Source of the DNA: Neofusicoccum parvum
Lineage: Eukaryota > Ascomycota > Dothideomycetes > Botryosphaeriales > Botryosphaeriaceae
Reading direction: 5' to 3'
Length of the DNA stretch: 64,000 nt
Assembly: GCA_020912385.1 (NCBI GenBank)
Contig: CP087210.1
Coordinates: forward strand, 2,294,001 to 2,358,000
Part shown: positions 45,740 to 55,051 of the stretch, in pieces
Layout of the letters: each line of letters begins with the position of its first letter
How positions within the stretch are numbered: the stretch's first letter is position 1
Translations under genes and position numbers: made by a program
The notes under the pieces: model-generated
The model's input: only the letters and a program-made list of their open reading frames with translations
The model's database searches: none
What the model was told of the DNA's origin: nothing

Positions 45740-46645
45740 TCACTTTGCTTGTCCGATATTGCCGGGGTGTTCGTGGTCTCCTGTGTCGTGACCTCCGGTG
45801 TGGTCGCCATCGAAACCGTCAAACTTGTCTCCATCATCCTCTTGTTCGTCCTCATCGAGGTCCATCTCAGAATCGGAATCAGAATCAGAGTCTGACACGT
45901 CCCCATCATAATGCTTCATGAGACCATAATAGTCCCCGGCCTCGGCCTCCCCAACTCCATCCAAAAGAATTCCCCCATTTTCATCCCAATGCTCGTCGTT
46001 GTTGTCATCATTTCCAGCTTCCTCGTTCTGATCACTGCTCTCGACCATCTCCTCGTCCTCTTCCCCCTCCTCCTCTTCTACTCCCTCCTCAAACCCCGCG
46101 GCCCCAAAGTCCTTCCACTCCACCCTGATCCCGCCATAAACCCCCGCATCCACCGACCACACATCCCCCATCCGCGACTCCGGCGGCCCACACCCCACCG
46201 GACCGCTCAACCCCTCTTTCATCTCGTCCGCCGTCATCCACCACCGCCACCCCCTGCGCAGCCGCGGCGCCGCTAGGCGCATCGAGCCCGTCGCGCCCGG
46301 CGGGAACGGTACGACGCCGGCGTCCGCGTCGCCGAGGACGGGCAGCAGGTGGCGCTTCGCGAGCGCGAGGCAGGCGTGGCGCGCGTGGATGCGCGGGTGC
46401 GCGGCGCCCCGGATGGAGGCGCGGATGGTCACGCGGATGCTGCGCGTGATGTTGGGCGAGAGCGCCCACGCGGCGGTGGACGGCGTGGTAGCGGTCGTGA
46501 GGGAGGAGATGGGGAGGCGGTGCTGGGGGACGGGGCCGGTGGTTGGGGAGGGTGGCGGCGGCGGTGGAGGGCTGGGTGGGGCGGAGTGTGGGAGGGAGGG
46601 GGTGTCGTCGAGGGTGTCACCGAGGGTGTCGAAAAAGTCTGCCAT
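45740..46645 (-). CDS. Locus A: acidic protein sharing the WxxSP domain
   Basis: A single frame of 301 residues. It has a short helical start (MADFFDTLGDTLDD), a Pro-rich stretch, then from W60 a segment WALSPNI followed by ITRSIRVTIRASIRGAAHP, CLALAKRHLLPVL and VVPFPPGATGS. This lines up with WTLSPEI..IPRMASCLNRAINNHL..RLPAGTTGA in locus C and with the matching block in locus D. After residue 170 it becomes highly acidic, with an SDSDSDSDSE run and a DEDEQEDD tail. No known domain is recognised. It is the shortest member of the four-locus group and ends closest to ordinary genes. Confidence 0.7.
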   Translation of the reverse strand: MADFFDTLGDTLDDTPSLPHSAPPSPPPPPPPSPTTGPVPQHRLPISSLTTATTPSTAAWALSPNITRSIRVTIRASIRGAAHPRIHARHACLALAKRHLLPVLGDADAGVVPFPPGATGSMRLAAPRLRRGWRWWMTADEMKEGLSGPVGCGPPESRMGDVWSVDAGVYGGIRVEWKDFGAAGFEEGVEEEEGEEDEEMVESSDQNEEAGNDDNNDEHWDENGGILLDGVGEAEAGDYYGLMKHYDGDVSDSDSDSDSEMDLDEDEQEDDGDKFDGFDGDHTGGHDTGDHEHPGNIGQAK

Positions 46646-47672
46646 TTTGGGATGGTTTTGTTGTGGTGGTGATGATAGTTGCTGGTTGTTGGTTGTCGGT
46701 TGTTCTCTGCGAGATGAAGGTTGTAGAAGTGTTGATGGAGGAGATATTCAGAGCTCCGGGGGCAGGAGGGCCTTTTATTCCATTTTTTTTTTCTTAATGA
46801 AGCTCATATCTCAGGAAGCAAACGTGCGAGTATCACTTGAGCGCCATGCTCGTGTTGGACCCTGCTACCGGCATTTGGTGGCCTCGATACCGTGGGTGGG
46901 AGTGATTCCGTCGTAGATGAACCAAACTTCGACCTCTTTTGGGACCCTGGACCAAGGAATGCTAAGTATAAGTACTTTCACGGAGGGCACTCAACGGGCC
47001 GTGTTGAATATAAAGGCAAACTTGAATGAATTAGAGTGTTGTAAGGAAAGAATTATTTGAGAGCTACAGGTTACAGTTGCTACCTGCAAGATCCGCAGAT
47101 CCGAGTTTTCGATCGAGCAAATATGTGTAAAGCTCTACTTCTAATGTTGGGGGACTGACGTGATGCTCTTTGACCGTTTGCACTAGTTGCTGCGGTTGCC
47201 TACGCTCAACAATTTCGTCATAGGATGTCAACAGTGGACACCTCGAAGTAGAACAGACAAATCTCTGGGTAGTAATTTTTTAAATAGCGAGGTCAAATAT
47301 TTGTACTTCTTAGAAATTTCTTCGCTTTCATGTTATACGGCCCACGAAACCTATTGTGACTTGAACAAAGTTGCTTGTACTAATCTACTTGCCTTCTTGA
47401 GGAACACCTGTCACCAACGCGTTTTTAAAACACTATGCTACACTTCTCGAGGGCTCTCGTTTCTCCAGAACGCCGTAGCAATGCGACCCCGACCTCATGC
47501 AGAACCAGAATGGATGTGTCGCCTTAGGACATAGTACAAGAGAATACAAAAAAAAAGGGGGGGGAGAAACAGCAAAGTCAATGCGCTAAAGACTTCTAGC
47601 TCTGCTCCGTCCTGTTCAATTTCTTGGTGAAACAAACCCAAAAAATCCCTCCTTTTTTTTTTCTCCATGTCA
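46646..47672. other. Intergenic, AT-richer spacer inside the paralogue cluster
   Basis: About 1 kb. The centre (46900-47500) is visibly AT-richer than the coding regions. An A9G8 run at about 47550 and a T-rich tract at about 47657 lie 3' of locus B. No gene or transposon is recognised. Confidence 0.5.
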
Positions 47673-49066
47673 TCAGAATAGCCAGACGGAGAAGGGATTT
47701 GCACTCATGAGGCTCATAATGGTGCCCACGACCGCAGCGACGACATCGAAGATGACGTATGGAGTCTCGGCAGGCTGTGTCGGGGGACCGTCGAATTCTG
47801 GGGTAGACGACTGCTCGGAGGATCCGTAAATTGAAGCGCGGTGCTTAGCTTCCATTCCGCTTGTCTTGCTTGTGGCGGTTTCAACGTGAGAGGCAAGAGC
47901 GCCACCGAGACCCTCAACAACGCAGATAGAGTTGTAAGGCTTATCCACACCAGTGTAGCCAGAGGCGAAGTCATGAGTGGAGAAAGGCTCATCGATGTTG
48001 TTAGCGATAGAGATGTCTTTAGTGCTGGTATCCAGTTCGGGATCCTCAGGGTTGCGCTGGATGAGCTTGTTGATGCTGAGAACGTCCATGGACTCGAGGC
48101 GCGCAAGGGCCTCGTCGAGGTCGTCTCCATCGATCTCGCTGGTGTACTCGTCGTGCTCATACAGGTCGAGATCTTCATCGCTAGCGGCGCTGTTGTAACC
48201 CGAGTCCGCTTGGACAATGAGGCGGGGTCCATGGTGGATGGGGGCGAAGGAGGAGGCTGTCCAACGGTAGCCGCTGGGGATCTGCGGTAGCTTTTGGGGA
48301 ATGCTGGCAGCAAAATCCGAATGGTCGAAACTGTCGTCAATGAGGTCCTGTACACCATCCGCATCCGAGATGGTGAGCTTGATGTGGGTGCATGTGTCGC
48401 TGAGCTTGCCATCCTCGTGGAAGATGATGAAGTCTTCGAAACCGGTATTGTCCACAATTTCCTCATTGAAATCATACTCAGACGACGTGGAAGGAGATAT
48501 CTCACCATTAGAGGTGAGTTGGGGTGTGTCGGAGGTGGATGGGCATGAGGATTCGCCGGAGTTGTAAAACCGACGTACCTATACCCATCTGGAAGTACAG
48601 GGCGATAACAAGGTGTCTCCAAAGGCTCCGACAGGTTGTGGTCGAGGGAATCTTCGATGGCCTCGAAAAGCGCGGCAAGCTGTTCGATGCTGTTCGGGTG
48701 GAGCCGGATGGGCGCGAAGTCCTGGTCATGGAACACCCCGAACTCATCATCTTCGTAGTCTGAAGTGTTGCTGTTGTTTTCTATACGAGTGCCGAGCAGA
48801 GCTTGGTAGGCTAGCTAGTCGTTGGCGAGGGGGCCTTCGGGGAGGTAGGTGTCGACCTCATCCGCGGACACAACAATGTTCAGTTTCGATGGCTGTGGAA
48901 AGAAGCAACCGTGGGACTGAAATACCGCCGGGTGACATGACTTAATCTGCAAGCCCTTGGGAACGTATTGCCTCCGATTCGGCGGCACATCCAGATCTCC
49001 CATCTTCTTCAGGCCCAGTGCGCCGCGGCGGTAACAGTAGGCCGGTGCATCCCTGCAATAATGAAC
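47673..49066 (-). pseudogene. Locus B: remnant of a WxxSP / PIRL family gene
   Basis: Coding-like sequence in three blocks. Block 1 (about 49039-48818) has YRRGALGLKKMGD and GCFFPQPSKLNIV, matching the second half of the WxxSP domain of locus D (YRRGCKGLKSIGD, NFFPQPSRL); its first half and any start codon are missing. An in-frame TAG (48815-48817) follows, then the same frame continues into a first PIRL copy (APIRLHPNSIEQL..IEDSLDH..LPDGYRY). At a run of four T on the coding strand (48566-48569) the coding frame shifts by one base and continues with a second copy (HIKLTISDADGV..IDDSFDH..IPSGYRW) and a hydrophobic C-terminus. A missing 5' half, a stop and a one-base shift together suggest a pseudogene. 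Alternatives are a sequencing error, a 42-nt in-frame intron over the TAG, or unusual introns elsewhere. Confidence 0.6.
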
Positions 49067-51565
49067 CTAAGACAGCCTCCAAGTGAAACCGAAGTTTCCA
49101 AAGCCCATCATACGTTCCACTGGCTGCACAGAATCCACATCCATGTCGTCCTCCTCATCAGGGCTGTCTGCCACAACGAAGTGCATGCTGGCATCCTCCT
49201 CGGGGATGATGAGGTGCGGGCCCTCGTCCATGGAAGCAACCTGCTCTTCGGCGTACTTGACACCAATAGGCAGATCTGGACGCGAGCACGGAAGGAGGAT
49301 CTGGTTATCATCATGATCGAAATTGTCCTCAATGCTCGTCATGATGTCCGAGAGCTGCTCTCGGGTCTGGGGTCGGAGCCTGATAGGCTGGTCTTTTAGC
49401 GGGTTGAAGAGTCTGAAGTAGCTCGAGTTATGAATTACCGTTGACTCTTCCTGAAAGGGGACAATGTTCGGGAGCTCTGTGTCAGTGTTTTCGAGTTCGC
49501 TGGATTTAATCGAGAACGCGTCTCCGTCACACTCGCTCTCGTTGTCGCCATTGAAGCTGCCGATGGCTATCTCATCCTGAGAGAAGGCGGAGAATTCGCG
49601 GCTGTGGGCGGAGCTGGTGGCAGGAGCCTTCGAGTTGCCAGAGCTGAAATCAAAGTTTGAGATGTTCGCGCCCCGGAGTGGAGACAGGCCGGAGGAAGCG
49701 ACGGACTCCTCCTCAGCGCCCTGCTGAGCCCAGATATCTTCCTCTTCCTCCTCAGAGCCTAACATGCCCTGGGTCTTATCTGCAGCCGCCTGGGGCCTGT
49801 GCTGCCAGATAATTTTGCTGACCCCGCGCTGCCAAGGGAAGACACGACCGTCGTTCTCGTCGGAGTCGTAGTCCTCGAACTGGACGGGCGCAGGCTTTAC
49901 ATGTTCGTATTTAACAATATAGACAGCCCCAGGTTCGGACTGGTCGTTGGAATCCGGAGAGTTGCTATTGCCGTGCAGAGAAGCAAGCTTGCCAGCGGCC
50001 TCCCAATCGATCTCGAAAGAGTTCAGAGAAGCACGTTCCTTAGAGTCGTGGCCAGAAGCGAGATTTCCACTGGAACTGTTGCGCGGGCCGAAGCCGGGAT
50101 ATAGCTCGGAATCACTGCCTTCCTTTCCACGAAGCTCGTCTTCTTCCTCTTTAGTGATGTCCTCGCAGATGGGGTTGAGGTTGTAGCAGCCTGCCGACCT
50201 CGGAAGGGGCACCCTTTTAGTTACAGTGTAGGGAATTGGCATGATGCGGATGGTGGTATCGTTCAAAGCTTCAGAGGATTTTTTGCCGCCTGAGTCCGAA
50301 TCGCTCTCGAGATCCTTCCAGTTGTCACTCGAGCCGGCCGTGGAGTCGCTGTCCTCAGAGGACAGAGGAGCAAGTTGGTCAGAGCCGATAAGCTTCTGCA
50401 ACGCCTCGAATTCTTCTTCATCTTCTTCGAGGATAGGCTTGGGGCCCTCTCCACCTTCGTTCAACTCCTCAGGGATTGTCTGCTGGCTAAGCTGACGAGA
50501 GACCATTGCCTTATGGCGCCTCAGGGTCCTTCCCGTGACACAAGGAGCAGCAAGAGCATTACGCTCCTCGTCATAGGAGACAGTCTCGACATTGCGCAAC
50601 CGCGAAGACTCAGGGATGAAATACCAGTGATGAGGGTTGTCTCGATGAACGAGAATCATGCCCTCAGGGGTGCGGCGCCAGGTGGGAAAGCCAGGGTTGA
50701 GAGGACCCCTCAGACCCATAGCGCCACGAGGGTACAGGCGCTTTGGACCATCCATGAGATAATGGTCCTTTGCGCCGGTGGTACCAGCAGGTAGGCGGAT
50801 TTCCGTGCCGTGAGGGAGGTCATAAAGGTGGTTGTTGATCGCGCGGTTTAAGCAACTTGCCATGCGTGGGATTCCCATCTGGACATTGCCTGTAGCGGCT
50901 TCCTCGCGGATCCAGGCAATGTCTCCAGCAATCTCGGGAGACAGTGTCCATGCACAGACTTCCATGGTGGTCGCACGGCCGTAGTATGGGGATGGAGTGT
51001 GCCCTGGGTCGTCACTGCTGCGGTCAAGGAGCTCAACTGAGCCGCCCGAGATGATGGTGTTGTTGTTGCTGCTCGAGCTCGAAGTGTTATCATCACATGA
51101 AGCTGTGTTATTGATGCTGTTCTCAGGTGCGGTATTTGCAGGGTTGTCAGAGTATATCGTGCTGGCCTCCGGCATGACCGACAGGACGACATGGCTGCTG
51201 GGAGTGGGTTCGGCGGTGGTTGAGGGGGTGAGGGGTTCGTTTTCGCGGCTTATCGAGGGATTGCAGAGCAGTGATGCGCAAGAGCCTGCGAGACGCGACT
51301 TTCCCTTGAAGGACTTGCTGCATGCCTGAACAACCTTCGTGGAGGCGGAGCGGATGACTTTGCCGGTAGACTTTGGGAACTTCCTTAACTTCGAGCAAAT
51401 GCGTGCCGTCTTCGACTTCTTTTTTAAGGGTGTGACCTGAATCTGCTGATTTTCGCGCTGAGAAGACTTTTGGTGTGCATTGGTCTCGGTCATTATGCCA
51501 TTGGGGCTCATATGGAAGGTCGTGGTCTTTGTCGTAACCTCGTACGCGGAGCGCGTCTGGGCCAT
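49067..51565 (-). CDS. Locus C: large acidic protein with WxxSP domain and one PIRL repeat
   Basis: A single frame of 832 residues. The N-terminus has a basic stretch (LKKKSKTARICSKLRKFPKS), a possible nuclear signal, followed by a Ser/Asn-rich linker. The first shared domain spans about 201-330: EVCAWTLSPEIAGDIAWI, GIPRMASCLNRAINNHLY, RLPAGTTGAK, YPRGAMGLRG and a final YFIPESSRLRNV. A 390-residue acidic linker follows. The second shared segment is at about 727-790: PIRLRPQTREQLSDIM, SIEDNFDHDD, LPIGVKYAEEQ, GPHLIIPEEDA. There are no membrane segments and no recognised domain. It lies about 1.4 kb downstream of locus D on the same strand. Its stop codon is directly followed, in the same frame, by the remnant locus B. 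Confidence 0.8.
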   Translation of the reverse strand: MAQTRSAYEVTTKTTTFHMSPNGIMTETNAHQKSSQRENQQIQVTPLKKKSKTARICSKLRKFPKSTGKVIRSASTKVVQACSKSFKGKSRLAGSCASLLCNPSISRENEPLTPSTTAEPTPSSHVVLSVMPEASTIYSDNPANTAPENSINNTASCDDNTSSSSSNNNTIISGGSVELLDRSSDDPGHTPSPYYGRATTMEVCAWTLSPEIAGDIAWIREEAATGNVQMGIPRMASCLNRAINNHLYDLPHGTEIRLPAGTTGAKDHYLMDGPKRLYPRGAMGLRGPLNPGFPTWRRTPEGMILVHRDNPHHWYFIPESSRLRNVETVSYDEERNALAAPCVTGRTLRRHKAMVSRQLSQQTIPEELNEGGEGPKPILEEDEEEFEALQKLIGSDQLAPLSSEDSDSTAGSSDNWKDLESDSDSGGKKSSEALNDTTIRIMPIPYTVTKRVPLPRSAGCYNLNPICEDITKEEEDELRGKEGSDSELYPGFGPRNSSSGNLASGHDSKERASLNSFEIDWEAAGKLASLHGNSNSPDSNDQSEPGAVYIVKYEHVKPAPVQFEDYDSDENDGRVFPWQRGVSKIIWQHRPQAAADKTQGMLGSEEEEEDIWAQQGAEEESVASSGLSPLRGANISNFDFSSGNSKAPATSSAHSREFSAFSQDEIAIGSFNGDNESECDGDAFSIKSSELENTDTELPNIVPFQEESTVIHNSSYFRLFNPLKDQPIRLRPQTREQLSDIMTSIEDNFDHDDNQILLPCSRPDLPIGVKYAEEQVASMDEGPHLIIPEEDASMHFVVADSPDEEDDMDVDSVQPVERMMGFGNFGFTWRLS

Positions 51566-52996
51566 GGTCAGATGCGGGGCGAATAGGGTAGTGGTAGGAG
51601 AAATTTCAATGCTGAGAACTTGTCGAATGAGTGTGTCGTAGGTGACGGTATACGAAAGGCGTCGTGAAGAGGATGTTGTTGTGCGTATGGGGCCGTCGAA
51701 GGCAGGTTGTTGACGATATACACGGATGTGGAGGCGATGTTATGAAGAGAATTTCAGCGGTTCGTAGAGTTCTTTTTAATAGCCTGGGTAGATACTTCAG
51801 TGTTAGAGTCATGGCTTGCCTTACAAAGTGTCAAGGGGGGAGGTGCAGGACGCGGTGTTTACTGCACCATGGCAACGAGTCACCGCTCTCGACACGACAA
51901 CCAAGTACAATGTATGTAAACACCGTATTTTGATAGTTCGGACGGCTAAATACTCAAGAAGGCATTCAAGATATCTCTTTTGGGGAAGTTGCGGTGTTGC
52001 GGGGGAAGTGTTCTTGTTCTGCCTCGCGACCTCACCGCGGCCCCGAGGGATTCCCCAAGGTTTTGCGGGACAATTGAGTCCGGCATCTGAGTTGCGTTTT
52101 GGGGATCAAAATATACATTTTGATCATCCGAAAGATTCTCATGTCTCTGGTGAGGTTCTTACCTCTCTTAGAATCATTAAGGGAGGGTGGTCTCTCAACA
52201 TCAACGCCGAGCCGCTGGGGCATATTTAAGGTAGTCTTAATATATCACAGTATCTTAAAGCTGAGATAAATATAACAATGTGTGTGAATTGCTTGCTGAG
52301 AGATTCTGCTCAATTCTTCCTTCGGAGCTTCTGACATTAATATCATATTACGCTGGGATGGCAAAATACTTTTAAGAATCGGAGCGAGAGGGAGTTCCTC
52401 AGACCAGCAAACTTATCTCCGCATCACAAACGAGGTTTTTGAAAGCATGGTTGTTTGCTGGCGTGCTCCCGCTTGGAAACTTCATAAATTTAACGGCTGC
52501 GACGCTTGCAGCACTGTGCTCGTAGTTGCACAAACAAAATTCGCGGCAGTTTGTAAATTTGACTTCACGTGTCTCTGTACACGGAATATTTACTTTCTCA
52601 AGAGAGTCGGCGTCGTAAATTGCTCAGGATAGTGGGAGTATGCTATTTCCGTTTATGGTTTCGCCGTCTGAACCACAGAACCAGATTGAATACTACAATG
52701 ACAATGCAGAAAACCAACCCTCCGCGCATTGTCAAGTAAGACAAAGACGAGATAATCAAAATCCGAATGCTCCCAAACAATGCATCAACCTGTCCCGTTA
52801 TGCCGCGCCCACTCACCATATCCGAAAAGCGCCACGCAAATGCTGAATAGTGAATCCCGAATGCCCGTGGTATACCGCGCCCGACCCAATGCATCGCTTT
52901 GAAACCCGTACCCATGCAAACCAAAGAAAATCCCGCATCCCCTTCCACCCCACAGTGCACTCGTTCCCCTCCCCTGCTGCGCTCCCAGTCTGTTGC
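51566..52996. other. AT-richer spacer between loci C and D, with a possible 3' exon of D
   Basis: About 1.4 kb. The part from about 51900 to 52700 is visibly AT-rich and shows no gene. On the minus strand an open frame from 52960 to 52643 ends in a membrane-like segment (GGLVFCIVIVVFNLVLWF) and a basic tail (RRRNHKRK). It is in the same frame as locus D and may be an alternative last exon. Confidence 0.45.
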
Positions 52997-55051
52997 TCAC
53001 CCCAAAAACGCCACCAAACCCCCCACAATCGCCACCGCCGCCGCAGCCCTCGTGCGCCACGAAACCTCCTCATCAGCTCCACCTTCACCGTCGCCATGTT
53101 CATCAGCATACCCCTGCCACAGCGTCCTCGCCGGCTCAAACCTCCTCCCCACGCCCGCATCCCTGAGCGCCAGTGCCGGCGACAGCAGGCACGGGCTGGG
53201 CGGCGGAGTGGTGTCGAAGACGGACGAGGTGCGCGAGCGGCCTGGCCCGGTGAGTTTGGGGCTGAGCTCTTGGAGGCGAGTGGAGCAGATACGGGAAGGA
53301 GTGGGGGTGGTGAGGCTTTCTTCCTCATTGCTACTGTCGTCCTCGTCGTCGGTAGGCGTGTGTAGCGTGATGGCGGGTATGTGGGGTTTGTTTGGGGCGA
53401 TGGGGCGTGGAGTGATTTCTTCGTCTCCTTCTTCGGAGGTGGGGTAGTCGCTGGAGGCGGCGGTACTGCATTCGTCGCTCTCGCTGTCTTCGTTGTCGGC
53501 GGGGTGGTGGAGGGTGGTGATGGGTCCGGTGGAGGATATGTGTGGGCTGGTTGCGTCGTCCTCATTGGTGTTGATGTTTTCGTCCTCTGAGGCGATGCTG
53601 CCTTCGTCTTCTTCGTCGCCGCTAGGCGGCTGGGTGATGTTGGTCTCCACGCCATTATCGGTGGAGTACTCGCTTTCCGAAACATAGCTATCCTCCTCCT
53701 CTTCCCAGTCGGAGTGGATTTCCTCGCCTTCCTCCGCAAAGCTGGTCTCGGACTCACTGTCGCTGTCCTGGATGATAGTGACGGATAGCTCTGGTGTGTG
53801 GGTTGTGGTGCATGGAGCCTGTGCGGCAGACTCCTCCGCATCCAAGGGAGGGGCGATGAGCTTGATGGTGGGAGAGGATAGGAGCTTGTTGGTCGGGGTG
53901 GAGGGAAGCTTGATGCTGGGTGCGGTATCGCTGGGTTCGTCAAAGAGCTCGCAGCTCTCGTAGTCGGGGGAAGAAACGGCGACGGACTCCATCGAGGTAT
54001 TGAAAGAGTCCACGAGAAGCCTGCCACTGTCCTCTTCTTCGCTGCTGTCGTCAAAGTCGGCCCATTCGTTCTCGGAGCTGTCGGAGCTGTACAGCTCCTC
54101 GATCTCCGCAGGAATGGCGGCGGGGATCTCCGTCACCACCATCTCCTCCGCGTTCCACACCTGATGTAGGCGGGAAGGCTGGGGAAAAAAGTTCCTCGGC
54201 CCCGGCCTCTCCGTACCGCTCACCTCGGTCTCCCCATTGGGGACCCACTCGACCATGACGGCGATCTCCGGGTCCCCAATGCTCTTCAGGCCTTTGCATC
54301 CCCGCCTATACGTCTCCAGCGGGCCCTTGCTGTCCTGGCGCGAGAAGTCCTTGAACCCGCGTGCCAGCGGCGGGAATACGACGCCCGACTTCTCCGGCAC
54401 AGAGTAGGTCTCCCGGTAGGCGCGGCGGAGAATGCTGGCGACGCGCGGGATGTCGTTGTGGGCGTAGTCGTCGCCCAGCTTGGATGCGCCGACGATCCAG
54501 ATCGCGTCGTCGTAGATGCCGGGAGAATTGAACCACATGCACACTTCGGGAGAGGTGGCGGTCCACGTGTACCAGGATTCGGACTCCTCCCAGGTCCAGC
54601 CCGGGTGCTCCCAGCCGAGGAAGGGGTCTTCGGAGGAGGAGGTGTTGTTAGCTTCCGTGGTGGAGGGAGTGGAGTATTCAGAGAGATCCTCGGAGTCGCT
54701 GCTGCTGGGCGTGTCGGTGATGCAGGTCCAATTGGGCGAGCGGGCTATGGGTGCGGCGTCGACGGTGGTGGAGTCGACGACAACGCTGTGGATGGGTGCC
54801 TCCTCGTCCATCGAGGGGGTGACTGTGGTGATTACGGCGGGCATGGTATCTTGGGGCTCCTCCTGGATCTCTGGATCCATCTGGCGCTTCGAGTCGTCGG
54901 CAGCAACGAGCTCCTCGTACTCGGCGTCCCAGTCAAGCGAACCAATGCTCTCGAGGCCAGAGGCGAAACCCTGTGGTTGGAAAGAAAGTCTGGACATGTT
55001 TTCCGAGGCTGTGATAGGGGGCTCAAATTGTTGCAGATTTGCTGAGAGCAT
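52997..55051 (-). CDS. Locus D: large acidic protein with WxxSP domain and C-terminal hydrophobic segment
   Basis: A single frame of 684 residues. The first 165 residues are polar. The shared domain spans about 168-300: SPEVCMWFNSPGIYDDAIWI, NDIPRVASILRRAYRETY, VVFPPLARGFKDF, YRRGCKGLKSIGD, then NFFPQPSRLHQV. The linker to the end is strongly acidic with SDSESE and EEGEE runs and Thr-rich TPTDDEDD stretches. The last 20 residues (RTRAAAAVAIVGGLVAFLG) form a hydrophobic tail preceded by basic residues, as in a tail-anchored membrane protein. No PIRL repeat was found in it. The stop is followed in frame by another membrane-like frame (see the spacer entry), so the true C-terminus may differ by splicing. 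The family is not recognised. Confidence 0.78.
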   Translation of the reverse strand: MLSANLQQFEPPITASENMSRLSFQPQGFASGLESIGSLDWDAEYEELVAADDSKRQMDPEIQEEPQDTMPAVITTVTPSMDEEAPIHSVVVDSTTVDAAPIARSPNWTCITDTPSSSDSEDLSEYSTPSTTEANNTSSSEDPFLGWEHPGWTWEESESWYTWTATSPEVCMWFNSPGIYDDAIWIVGASKLGDDYAHNDIPRVASILRRAYRETYSVPEKSGVVFPPLARGFKDFSRQDSKGPLETYRRGCKGLKSIGDPEIAVMVEWVPNGETEVSGTERPGPRNFFPQPSRLHQVWNAEEMVVTEIPAAIPAEIEELYSSDSSENEWADFDDSSEEEDSGRLLVDSFNTSMESVAVSSPDYESCELFDEPSDTAPSIKLPSTPTNKLLSSPTIKLIAPPLDAEESAAQAPCTTTHTPELSVTIIQDSDSESETSFAEEGEEIHSDWEEEEDSYVSESEYSTDNGVETNITQPPSGDEEDEGSIASEDENINTNEDDATSPHISSTGPITTLHHPADNEDSESDECSTAASSDYPTSEEGDEEITPRPIAPNKPHIPAITLHTPTDDEDDSSNEEESLTTPTPSRICSTRLQELSPKLTGPGRSRTSSVFDTTPPPSPCLLSPALALRDAGVGRRFEPARTLWQGYADEHGDGEGGADEEVSWRTRAAAAVAIVGGLVAFLG

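Noticed and set aside
48397..48578. An intron of about 180 nt (GTACGT to CTCAG) to explain the frame change in locus B
   Set aside because: It would remove a stretch (FEDFIIFHEDGKL) that matches the segment preceding the other PIRL copies, so a one-base frame change fits better. It is not excluded.
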